10,588 nt of DNA from an uncultured Spartobacteria bacterium. Lineage in GTDB: Bacteria; Verrucomicrobiota; Verrucomicrobiia; Chthoniobacterales; Terrimicrobiaceae. The stretch spans positions 1 through 10,588 of the forward strand of contig CAIWSO010000522.1 of assembly GCA_903915315.1 (NCBI GenBank), read 5' to 3'. This document shows positions 1-6,758 of the stretch, in pieces. The notes under the pieces were generated by a model. It did no database searches, was not told the origin of the DNA, and was given only the letters and a program-made list of their open reading frames with translations. The translations under genes and the position numbers were made by a program. Position 1 is the first letter of the stretch. Every line of letters starts with the position of its first letter.

Positions 1-1077
1 CCTGGATTCACTGCGCCAAAAATTCTATGGCTCAAACAAAACGAGCCCGCGAATTTCGCCCGTCTCGCCCATGTCGCGCTGCCGCATGACTTCCTCAATC
101 TGAAGCTCACCGGCGTGCTCCGCATGGAATTTGGTGACGCCTCGGGAACGGCGTTGATGGATGTTCGTGCCCGCACTTGGTGCCGGAAAGTTTGTGATGC
201 CATCGATCCCCGCCTGATGGAAATGCTCCCATCGCTTGGATCTTCGCTGGAGCCCGCAGGAACGCTCCTGCCTTTGCTGGCTGCGGAGTGGGGGCTTTCC
301 CCGAAGATCGTTGTGAGCAGCGGGGGAGGGGACAACATGATGGCCGCCATCGGAACTGGAAACACAAACCCAGGCGTTGTCACTGCCAGCCTCGGAACCA
401 GCGGTACGATTTTCGCCTGCGCCGACAAGCCTGTCATCGATTCGCATGGCGAGATCGCTGCGTTCTGTGACAGCGCCGACCATTGGATGCCGCTTCTTTG
501 CACCATGAACGTCACGGTGGCTACCGAGGCGTTCCGCCATCTTTTTGGCTGGGACCACGCCCGCATGGATGCCGAGATTTCCAGCGTGCCGCCAGGCGCC
601 GATGGGCTTCTTTTTCTTCCTTATCTGCAAGGCGAGCGCACACCGAACCTGCCTCATGGCTGCGGTGTCCTTCACGGCATGACGACTTCCAATCTCACGC
701 CCGCCCACATGGCGCGCGCGGCGATGGAGGGCGTGACCCTCGGCATGGCCTACGGCCTCCGCCGCATGGAATCCCTTGGCCTCAAGCCGACCGAAATTCG
801 TCTCACCGGCGGTGGCAGCCAAAGCCCAGTCTGGCGTCAAATCCTTGCCGATGTCTTCGGCTATCCTGTCGTCACAATGGAGAGTGCTGAAGGCGCCGCA
901 CTCGGAGCCGCCATCCAAGCCCTGCAAGCGGCCACACCCGGATCCTCGCTGGACGCCCTCGCCGCACAATGCAGCCCAGTGCGTGAGGGCAGTCGCCTCG
1001 AACCCAGACGTGCCGATTTCTATGCCGGCTTGCTGGAACGCCAAAACGCCCTTCGTGAAAAAATCATGCCTCGTTAG
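1..1077 (+). CDS. xylB: Xylulokinase (FGGY carbohydrate kinase), 5'-truncated by the window
   Basis: Phosphorylates D-xylulose to xylulose 5-phosphate with ATP in the cytoplasm, the entry step of xylose into the pentose phosphate pathway. The reading frame is open from base 1 (PGFTAPKILWLKQNEP...), so the gene starts upstream; 358 residues are visible. Seen: the LPHDFLNLKLTG segment of the FGGY N-terminal domain, SSGGGDNMMAAIGTG with the catalytic-base Asp at visible residue 111 (family counterpart Asp233 of E. coli XylB, so roughly 120 residues are missing), TASLGTSGTIF (ATP/phosphate region), and the C-terminal FGGY signature LTGGGSQSPVWRQILADVFGYPV. It ends with tandem stops TAG TGA. The next gene is a GH3 beta-xylosidase-like enzyme, which supports xylulose over other FGGY substrates such as glycerol or gluconate. 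Substrate assignment is by motif similarity and context; FGGY kinase identity is near certain. Confidence 0.9.
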   Translation, partial: PGFTAPKILWLKQNEPANFARLAHVALPHDFLNLKLTGVLRMEFGDASGTALMDVRARTWCRKVCDAIDPRLMEMLPSLGSSLEPAGTLLPLLAAEWGLSPKIVVSSGGGDNMMAAIGTGNTNPGVVTASLGTSGTIFACADKPVIDSHGEIAAFCDSADHWMPLLCTMNVTVATEAFRHLFGWDHARMDAEISSVPPGADGLLFLPYLQGERTPNLPHGCGVLHGMTTSNLTPAHMARAAMEGVTLGMAYGLRRMESLGLKPTEIRLTGGGSQSPVWRQILADVFGYPVVTMESAEGAALGAAIQALQAATPGSSLDALAAQCSPVREGSRLEPRRADFYAGLLERQNALREKIMPR

Positions 1078-1079
1078 TG

Positions 1080-1297
1080 ATACCATTGCCACTTTGAAAC
1101 TAGACTTTGCAGCGCAAAAGAAGGGGGGACGGCCGTCTCGGCCGTTTTGAGACTGGGCCACTTGCTTGCACTCTGCCCATCGCAACCAAGGAGCACGCCG
1201 ACGCACACAGGCGGTGCCTCCGGCTCCTAGAGCCTACGGATCGGAGAGACGCACTGTGCCCCTTTCCTAAAATTCAAAAGCAAGCTTCTTATGGTAT
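1080..1297 (+). repeat. MITE-like intergenic repeat, copy A, with ATACCAT/ATGGTAT ends
   Basis: A 218-bp non-coding element bounded by a perfect 7-bp terminal inverted repeat, ATACCAT (1080-1086) and ATGGTAT (1291-1297). A diverged copy in opposite orientation lies at 4157-4334. Blocks shared with the reverse complement of that copy, in the same order: ATACCATTG, CTTTGAAA, TAGACTTT, GGCCGTCTCGGCCGT, AACCAAGGAGCAC (1184-1196), ACACAGGCGG, CTGTGCCCCT, CCTAAAAT, CAAAAGCAAGCT, TGGTAT. It begins three bases after the xylB TAG stop and ends 31 bases before the GH3 start codon, so it makes up nearly the whole intergenic region. No transposase or convincing ORF lies within. Clear target-site duplications are not visible. 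It could be a MITE or a REP/BIME-like structured repeat. Confidence 0.75.
1129..1148 (+). terminator. Terminator-like hairpin after xylB, inside repeat A
   Basis: ACGGCC (1129-1134), a 5-nt loop GTCTC and GGCCGT (1140-1145) form a perfect 6-bp GC-rich stem whose right arm runs into TTTT (1145-1148). It lies about 50 nt past the xylB stop and could end the xylB transcript. The GGCC/GGCC core of the stem is retained in the diverged copy B, but the T-tract is not, so the terminator role is inference. Confidence 0.5.
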
Positions 1298-1328
1298 GAG
1301 GCGAGATTTACTGACATTCAAAAGTTCT

Positions 1329-3989
1329 ATGAAAAAAATTCCGTCGCCATCTCTTGTCGCTCGGTTGGCTTCGCTTTGGCTGATCGGGTTTGCCCCCGTA
1401 CTTGCCGCCCAATCCGCGCCCGCCGATCCGTCTGGCTTGCCCTTTCGCAATCCCGAACTGCCTGTCGCACAGCGCGTGGACGATTTGATCGGCCGCCTGA
1501 CGGTGGAAGAAAAAATCTCCCAGTTGATGATGGCGAGTCCTGCGATTCCGCGACTCGACATCCCTGTTTATGATTGGTGGAACGAGGCCCTGCACGGCGT
1601 GGCGCGAAATGGCATCGCCACGGTATTCCCTCAGGCTATCGGTTTCGCTGCGACCTGGAATCCCCAACTCGTCGAACGCATGGCAGGTGCGATTTCCACG
1701 GAGGCGCGCGCCAAAAACAACGAGGCCATTGCTAAAAAAGGGGGAGGTTCCGCGCGATATGCGGGGCTGACTATCTGGTCGCCCAATATCAATATTTTCC
1801 GTGATCCCCGCTGGGGTCGCGGACAAGAAACCTACGGCGAAGATCCCTTTCTGACGGGCCGTTACGGGGTGGCCTTTGTGCGTGGCTTGCAAGGAAACGA
1901 CCCGAACTATTTGAAGACCGTGGGGACGATTAAGCATTTCGCTGTGCACAGCGGACCCGAACCCTTGCGCCATGAATTTGATGCCGTCGTGTTCGAGCGC
2001 GATTTGCGCGAAACCTACCTGCCGGCCTTCGAGGTTGGTATTCGCGAGGGCGATGCGAAATCGCTGATGAGCGCCTACAACGCCGTGAATGGGATTCCCG
2101 CCTCGGGTCACAAAATGTTGCTCACGGATATCCTCCGCGATGAATGGGGTTTTCGCGGTGCGGTGGTCGGTGATGTGGATAGCGTCGCGGACATCTGGAA
2201 GCCCACGGCCCATGCTTATGCCAAGGATGCGGCCGAGGCGAGCGCCATGGCCATCAAGGCCGGAAATGATCTCTGCAGCGGCACGACATACAAGGCCCTG
2301 CCGGAGGCATTGAAGCGCGGACTGATCACGGAAAAGGAACTCGATGAGGCGCTGCGCCGGTTGTTCGTTTTGCGTTTCCAGTTGGGGCAATTCGATCCCG
2401 CCTCGCGCATTCCCTACCGTAGTATTCCTATCTCGGAAAACGCTTCGCCGGCGCATGACCAACTGGCGCTGGAAGTCGCGCAGCAGAGTCTCGTTTTGCT
2501 GAAAAATGATGGCACTCTGCCATGGAATCCCAAGGACTTGAAAACCGTGGCCGTGATCGGACCAACGGGTGATGAAGCCTCCGCTCTGCTTGGCAATTAC
2601 AGCGGCATTCCAAGACGAGAGGTGACGCTGGCTCAAGGCATCAAAGCCAAATTGGAACCACTGGGTGTGAAAGTGTTGACGGATTGTTCCCTCACGTTGG
2701 TCAAAGGATATCGCATCAATGGTCAACCATTGCCGGAGGGAGTCTTGTTTACGGATGACTCCCGCAGTGAACAGGGAATGAAAGGCGAAGTGTTCAATAA
2801 CAGGCTATTCGAAGGCGAACCGATCGCGACTCGAACGGACAAGAAGATCGACCTTCTGTGGCACGAAATGTATCCGGTGCCCGAAATTCCCTTCCGCGAT
2901 GCCTCGGTTCGCTGGAGTGGAGTTTTGGTTCCGCAAAAATCGGGCGATCATATTCTGAGCCTCGCCGTCGAAGGCAGGGTGCGCCTGTTCGTGGATGACA
3001 AACTGGTCATTAACGGGATGAGCAAGCCTAGGGACCGCACGGAGAGCGCCGAGTTGTCACTCAACGCCGGCCAAGCCTATAAGCTGCGCATCGAGTTCGC
3101 GCAGTTCATGCCTCGGGCGCGAATCCAGCTCGGCTGGCGGACGCCGGGGCTTGATGATTCGATGGATCGCGCGCTGGCCCTCGCGAAGGAGGCGGACCAC
3201 ATCGTTTTGACCCTTGGGCTGACCGCTGACCTAGAGGGCGAGGAGATGACTGTGAGTGCGGAGGGCTTTAATGGTGGAGATCGCACTTCGATCGTTCTGC
3301 CAGCCATCCAGCGTGAACTCCTCGAGAAGGTTTCAGATCTCAAGAAACCCACCGTGGTCGTCCTCACCTGCGGCAGCGCGGTGAGCTTCGATCCAGACCA
3401 GGCCAATGCGGTATTGAACTGCTGGTATTACGGCCAACGTGGCGCGGATGCCGTGGCCGGTGCCTTGATAGGCGAAACCAGCCCCGCCGGTCGCCTGCCG
3501 ATCACTTTTTATCGAAACGACAGCGACCTGCCGCCTTTCGGGGATTACTCGATGGCCAACCGCACCTACCGCTATTTCACCGGCAAGCCGTTGTTCGCCT
3601 TTGGCCATGGCTTGAGCTACACGACTTTCGATTATCAGAAGCTCACGCTTTCATCCCCGACCGCCAAGCCCGACGAGACAATCATCGCAACGGTCACCGT
3701 GCGCAATTCCGGCAAACGGGACAGCGATGAGGTCGTTCAGCTTTATGCCACCGCCATCAAACCTCCCGTCTCGATGCCGCTCCGCCAGTTGATCGGCTTC
3801 AAGCGCGAAACGATCAAGGCGGGTGAAACAAAAACGGTCGAAATCGCCGTTCCTGCCCAATTGCTGCGCCGTTGGGACGATGTTGCAAAGCGCTATGTGG
3901 TTGACCCAGGTGCTTACCGCATTGCTGCCGGCCCGGCGTCCGACCAGGCGCCGCTGGATGCCGAGTTGGTCATCGTCTCGAGTAAATGA
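1329..3989 (+). CDS. Secreted GH3 beta-xylosidase/beta-glucosidase with PA14 insertion
   Basis: A predicted exo-acting glycoside hydrolase that cleaves terminal beta-linked xylose or glucose from oligosaccharides, probably in the periplasm. The 886-residue product starts with a signal peptide (MKKIPS..., hydrophobic LASLWLIGFAPVLA, cleavage near residues 26-27). The GH3 barrel follows, with DWWNEALHGVARNG and FPQAIGFAATWN, typical of xylan beta-xylosidase-like GH3. The nucleophile is likely Asp282 in VVGDVDSVADIW. The C-terminal sandwich domain (QQSLVLLKNDGTLPW) is interrupted by a PA14 domain at about residues 480-610 (GMKGEVFNN ... RIQLGW), followed by LEGEEM and GGDRTSIVLP. A fibronectin III-like domain ends the protein (VVQLYATAIK ... 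LIGFKR ... VDPGAYRIAAG). ATG 1329 is chosen for the signal peptide; in-frame ATG 1296 overlaps the repeat end and is less likely. Automated annotation often calls such proteins BglX. Adjacency to xylB favours xyloside activity. Confidence 0.92.
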   Translation: MKKIPSPSLVARLASLWLIGFAPVLAAQSAPADPSGLPFRNPELPVAQRVDDLIGRLTVEEKISQLMMASPAIPRLDIPVYDWWNEALHGVARNGIATVFPQAIGFAATWNPQLVERMAGAISTEARAKNNEAIAKKGGGSARYAGLTIWSPNINIFRDPRWGRGQETYGEDPFLTGRYGVAFVRGLQGNDPNYLKTVGTIKHFAVHSGPEPLRHEFDAVVFERDLRETYLPAFEVGIREGDAKSLMSAYNAVNGIPASGHKMLLTDILRDEWGFRGAVVGDVDSVADIWKPTAHAYAKDAAEASAMAIKAGNDLCSGTTYKALPEALKRGLITEKELDEALRRLFVLRFQLGQFDPASRIPYRSIPISENASPAHDQLALEVAQQSLVLLKNDGTLPWNPKDLKTVAVIGPTGDEASALLGNYSGIPRREVTLAQGIKAKLEPLGVKVLTDCSLTLVKGYRINGQPLPEGVLFTDDSRSEQGMKGEVFNNRLFEGEPIATRTDKKIDLLWHEMYPVPEIPFRDASVRWSGVLVPQKSGDHILSLAVEGRVRLFVDDKLVINGMSKPRDRTESAELSLNAGQAYKLRIEFAQFMPRARIQLGWRTPGLDDSMDRALALAKEADHIVLTLGLTADLEGEEMTVSAEGFNGGDRTSIVLPAIQRELLEKVSDLKKPTVVVLTCGSAVSFDPDQANAVLNCWYYGQRGADAVAGALIGETSPAGRLPITFYRNDSDLPPFGDYSMANRTYRYFTGKPLFAFGHGLSYTTFDYQKLTLSSPTAKPDETIIATVTVRNSGKRDSDEVVQLYATAIKPPVSMPLRQLIGFKRETIKAGETKTVEIAVPAQLLRRWDDVAKRYVVDPGAYRIAAGPASDQAPLDAELVIVSSK

Positions 3990-4156
3990 GCCAGGAGAAG
4001 AGCGTGTGACGAAGCATTTGAGTTTGCTTGTCACACGGGTCGGTGCCGGTCTGTATGGCCTGCAGGAACAGAAATTCCGTTGGCCGCTCGAGATTTTGGC
4101 GAATCCAGCGCGATGATCGTGGTATACGGCTTTGTCTTGCTTTATGACGTCAGCTA
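3990..4156. other. Non-coding stretch after the GH3 gene
   Basis: No convincing gene is seen on either strand. It is the first part of a 427-bp gene-free region (3990-4416) between two convergent genes. It holds the hairpin at 4004-4036 and is followed by repeat B and the CTCTGTG repeat. Short open frames in this stretch have no recognisable motifs. Confidence 0.6.
4004..4036 (+). terminator. Stem-loop 15 nt after the GH3 stop, possible terminator
   Basis: GTGTGAC (4004-4010), an unpaired G, AAGCA, a short AT-rich loop, then TGCTT and GTCACAC (4030-4036) give a 12-bp stem with one bulged base. No T-tract follows, so it would be a Rho-type or transcript-stabilising 3' hairpin rather than a classical intrinsic terminator. 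Confidence 0.4.
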
Positions 4157-4334
4157 ATACCAAAAGCAGCTTGCTTTTGGATTTTAGGAGAGGGGCACAG
4201 CGCGTCCCGCCTGTGTGCTCCTTGGTTCCAATGGGAATCGGTGGCGAGCAAGTAGACCAGTGTCTACACGGCCGAGACGGCCATGCCCCCTTCTCTTGCG
4301 GCTTTAAAGTCTAATTTCAAAGAGACAATGGTAT
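4157..4334 (-). repeat. MITE-like intergenic repeat, copy B (inverted relative to copy A)
   Basis: A 178-bp element with ends ATACCA (4157-4162) and ATGGTAT (4328-4334). Read on the minus strand it aligns block by block with copy A at 1080-1297, for example AACCAAGGAGCAC, which appears here as GTGCTCCTTGGTT at 4215-4227. It lacks about 33 bases present in copy A between ACAGGCGG and GACGC. The many substitutions indicate that the copies are old. No coding potential or transposase is seen. Copies A and B bracket the GH3 gene in opposite orientation. Confidence 0.75.
4160..4180 (+). repeat. Perfect 8-bp hairpin at one end of repeat B
   Basis: CCAAAAGC (4160-4167), loop AGCTT and GCTTTTGG (4173-4180) form a perfect stem adjoining the ATACCA end, followed by ATTTT on the plus strand. 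The equivalent end of copy A (CAAAAGCAAGCTTCTTATGG) has lost part of the pairing. It may be an element-end recognition structure or a weak terminator for transcripts leaving the GH3 gene. Confidence 0.5.
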
Positions 4335-4356
4335 AAGACTTTTTGCATTCAATCTC

Positions 4357-4397
4357 CCCTCTGTGTCCTCTGTGCTCTCTGTGTCCTCTGTGGTTAA
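4357..4397 (-). repeat. 'TTAACCACAGAG' intergenic tandem repeat
   Basis: On the plus strand two imperfect units of CTCTGTGTCCTCTGTG are followed by GTTAA; on the minus strand this reads TTAACCACAGAGGACACAGAG, then AGCACAGAGGACACAGAGGG. It begins about 20 nt downstream of the holA stop. From general knowledge, this low-complexity motif recurs between genes in many unrelated environmental bacteria and gives spurious 'TEDTESTEDTE' translations. Its function is unknown to me; its position just past a stop codon is typical. Confidence 0.7.
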
Positions 4398-4416
4398 ACT
4401 GGGTTGCGCTGGTTCC

Positions 4417-5523
4417 TCAACGCGACATGAAACCCACGAGCAGTCGTGTGAGAATCGTTTCATCGGTTCCCTGACCACTGATGAGTTGCCAATTTGCTTC
4501 CGCACAACTGTGGAAAGCTTTTTGGAGATCTTCGAGCGCGTAGTGGGAAGCGCTACGCGCAGCGACACCAAGCCCGTAAGTATTGATTCCGCCATCTTTT
4601 TTACGAGGCAGATAATCGGTTTCAGAATCGGGTAATTTGTTCAACACCCCCGCAAAAAACTGGGGTTCGGCAGGCGGGTGGAGCTTATGCCTGACGAGGA
4701 GATTCTTGGCGAGATGCAGATTTCGCACCGTCGGGACGATGGATGCCAGAAGGATGCCGACCCCCTTCTCTCCTTGCGCCAACAACTGCTGGAGCGTCTC
4801 CAACGCCAGCGGAAGATCACGCGCGGATATTGCGTTTCCGATATCAAAGATTCCGCTTTCGCGCGTTGCAGATACCATTTCCCGGATGTCCCTCGCCTCG
4901 ATAGGATGCCCAGTCCCGAAGGCCGTCTCGAGTTTGTCGAGTTCGTTATTGAGTTGACCGGAATCCAACCCCACCCGCGCTGCAAGGACCTCGATGGCCT
5001 CACGCGAAATTTTCAGCCCTCGTGAACGAATGTGCTGCGCCGTCCAAGAGATGACTTCCTCTTCCCCCGCACGGAATCCCAAGTCCGGCTTGTCGTGCAG
5101 TTCGGTCACACCTGCCTTGGTGAGTCGCTTGTAGGCGCTGCGGCGCTTGTCGGGCTTGACCGCACTCACCAAAAAAATCACCCCGTTTGACATTCCAGCA
5201 TCAATGAAGTCGCAAAGCTTCTCGAGTTGAGCGAGGACGCTTTCCGAACCGCCAGTCACCGTGTCGGCCAAAAAGGTCGCACTTTTTAACCACACGAGCT
5301 TGCTGCCGCCGAGGAAGGGGAGAGTCGCCAAGGCCTGCAATGTTTCCTGCAATCGGGACACAGCCGCATCCACGGTTTCCACCCCCCCGTCGATGACCTC
5401 CAACCCGAAGGCATCCGCGCCCGGAGCCAGCTTCTCAGCCAGCGCGCTAGCCGCCTTCTTCACAGCGGCATCATCCGATCCGGCGATAAAATACACGGAG
5501 GAACTGGTTTTTTTGGCGGGCAT
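4417..5523 (-). CDS. holA: DNA polymerase III subunit delta
   Basis: The delta subunit of the clamp-loader complex, which opens the beta sliding clamp and helps load it on DNA during chromosome replication. The 368-residue product is close to the family length (E. coli HolA is 343). Seen: an N-terminal segment SSVYFIAGSDDAAVKKAASALAEKL, matching the HolA start pattern; the central ISWTAQHIRSRGLKISREAIEVLAARVGLDSGQLNNELDKLETAFG, a strong family hallmark; REMVSATRESGIFDIGNAISARDLPLALETLQQLLAQGE; and the C-terminal helical collar ending in ALEDLQKAFHSCAEANWQLISGQG...LTRLLVGF. ATG 5523 (MPAKKTSSS) is chosen because it places the family N-terminus correctly; an upstream in-frame ATG at 5601 would add 26 unconserved residues. 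It is transcribed divergently from the aminotransferase gene, 131 bp away, and converges on the GH3 gene. No Shine-Dalgarno motif is seen. Confidence 0.92.
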   Translation of the reverse strand: MPAKKTSSSVYFIAGSDDAAVKKAASALAEKLAPGADAFGLEVIDGGVETVDAAVSRLQETLQALATLPFLGGSKLVWLKSATFLADTVTGGSESVLAQLEKLCDFIDAGMSNGVIFLVSAVKPDKRRSAYKRLTKAGVTELHDKPDLGFRAGEEEVISWTAQHIRSRGLKISREAIEVLAARVGLDSGQLNNELDKLETAFGTGHPIEARDIREMVSATRESGIFDIGNAISARDLPLALETLQQLLAQGEKGVGILLASIVPTVRNLHLAKNLLVRHKLHPPAEPQFFAGVLNKLPDSETDYLPRKKDGGINTYGLGVAARSASHYALEDLQKAFHSCAEANWQLISGQGTDETILTRLLVGFMSR

Positions 5524-5582
5524 GGGATGGTTGGAATCGTTGAAAGTGCGAGCATGATCTGTTGAGGATGGAATTGCAAATC

Positions 5583-5595
5583 CGGGAAATTCCCG
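5583..5595. promoter_or_regulatory. Palindrome CGGGAAATTCCCG in the divergent promoter region
   Basis: A perfect 6-bp inverted repeat around a single central base, placed between the divergent holA and aminotransferase starts (60 nt from the holA ATG, 60 nt from the aminotransferase ATG). The symmetry and midpoint location suit an operator for either gene. No regulator is identified, and no convincing -35/-10 pair could be assigned nearby. Confidence 0.35.
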
Positions 5596-5654
5596 CACCA
5601 AAATGAAATTTTATTTGGTCAGCGCCCGCCTCCCTTGCGTAACCTCATTCCAGT

Positions 5655-6731
5655 ATGTCCACACCACACATCAAACTGTTCATTCCGGGTCCGGTCGAAG
5701 TGTCTGAAAAAACCTTCCGCGCTATGTGCGCTCCCATGATTGGCCATAGGGGATCCGAATTCAAAAAACTCTACGCCGGCATCCAACCCCGCCTGCAAAC
5801 CCTTTTCGGCACAACACGTCCTGTTTTTCTTTCCACCTCGTCAGCCTGGGGAGTGATGGAGGGGTCCATCCGCAACCTCACCACCAAAAAAGTCCTCAAT
5901 GCCGCCTGCGGTGCCTTTTCGGACAAATGGGTGGAAGTCAGCAAACGCTGCGGTAAGGAAGCCGTCGCTCTACAAGTGCCGTGGGGCGAAGCGATCAAAC
6001 CCGAGATGGTGCGCGAAAAGCTCGCCGAAGGTGGCTTTGATACATTCACCCTCATTCACAACGAAACCTCTTGCGGCGTTCGCAACCCGCTCCCCGAGAT
6101 TGCCGCCGTGTTGCGCGAGTTTCCTGACGTGATGTTCGTCGTTGATTCTGTGTCTTCCTTTTCGACCCAGCCGATCCCGATGGACGAGCTCGGCATCGAC
6201 GTCCTTCTCACAGGCAGCCAAAAAGCCCTCGCTATGCCTCCCGGCCTCGCTCTCTTTGCTGTTTCCGAACGCGCCATGAAACGCGCGGAATCCATCTCGG
6301 ATCGTGGCTACTACTTCGACTTCGTAGAATTTGCCAAAAACCAAGAGCAAGATATGACCCCGAGCACGCCAGTGATTCCGCTCATCAACGCTCTAGAATC
6401 CAAGCTCGACGATATTTTCACCGAGGGCGTCGAAGCCCGCCATGCCCGTCATGCCGCACTCAATGCCCAAGTCCACGACTGGGTTCGCTCGCGCGGATTC
6501 GAGTTCTTCGCTCCCGAAGGCTACCGATCCCTCTCGCTCACTTGCGTTAAAAACAACCGCGACATCGACGTGGCGGCTTGGATCAAACGCCTCCGCGAGA
6601 AGCATCGCTTCGTCATCGACGGCGGCTACGGCAAGATCAAAGGAAAAACATTCCGCATCTCGAACATGGGCGACGAAACGTCATCCACGATTGCCGAGCT
6701 CCTCTCCGCTCTCGACGACACGCTCGAGTAG
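5655..6731 (+). CDS. Class V PLP-dependent aminotransferase (alanine-glyoxylate / serine-pyruvate family)
   Basis: A cytoplasmic PLP enzyme of the alanine--glyoxylate aminotransferase-like family, 358 residues, full length for this group. Seen: the N-terminal signature IKLFIPGPVEVSEKTFRAM and MIGHRGSEFKKLY; STSSAWGVMEGSIRNL, which binds the cofactor phosphate; HNETSCGVRNPLPEIAAV; Asp164 in FVVDSVSSFS, which pairs with the pyridine nitrogen; Lys190 in LLTGSQKALAMPPGLALFAVS as the Schiff-base lysine; and an Arg near residue 334 (TFRISNMGD) that should bind the substrate carboxylate. Members transfer amino groups between alanine, serine, glyoxylate, pyruvate or purine-catabolic ureidoglycine, and some act as phosphoserine aminotransferases. 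The substrate cannot be told from this window. It is convergent with the CDGSH gene, whose stop lies 27 bp away. No Shine-Dalgarno motif precedes the ATG. Confidence 0.9.
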   Translation: MSTPHIKLFIPGPVEVSEKTFRAMCAPMIGHRGSEFKKLYAGIQPRLQTLFGTTRPVFLSTSSAWGVMEGSIRNLTTKKVLNAACGAFSDKWVEVSKRCGKEAVALQVPWGEAIKPEMVREKLAEGGFDTFTLIHNETSCGVRNPLPEIAAVLREFPDVMFVVDSVSSFSTQPIPMDELGIDVLLTGSQKALAMPPGLALFAVSERAMKRAESISDRGYYFDFVEFAKNQEQDMTPSTPVIPLINALESKLDDIFTEGVEARHARHAALNAQVHDWVRSRGFEFFAPEGYRSLSLTCVKNNRDIDVAAWIKRLREKHRFVIDGGYGKIKGKTFRISNMGDETSSTIAELLSALDDTLE

Positions 6732-6758
6732 AGCAATCCGGCCGTCAGCAGGTTATTA

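Noticed and set aside
25..1206. Long open frame (393 aa) on the minus strand opposite xylB
   Set aside because: It lies antisense to a clear xylulokinase, has no recognisable motif and extends into the repeat element; a codon-bias shadow.
1107..1328. N-terminal extension of the GH3 reading frame upstream of ATG 1329
   Set aside because: It translates the repeat element and would bury the signal peptide; ATG 1329 gives a proper exported N-terminus.
1308..2726. 472-aa open frame on the minus strand opposite the GH3 gene
   Set aside because: Its composition reflects the antisense of a well-supported GH3 domain; no motif of its own.
4132..4314. 60-aa plus-strand open frame across repeat B
   Set aside because: It lies almost wholly inside the non-coding repeat, and the frame is not preserved in copy A.
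4317..4595. Minus-strand open frame containing TTEDTESTEDTEG
   Set aside because: It arises from the CTCTGTG repeat plus the out-of-frame holA end; a known kind of false gene.
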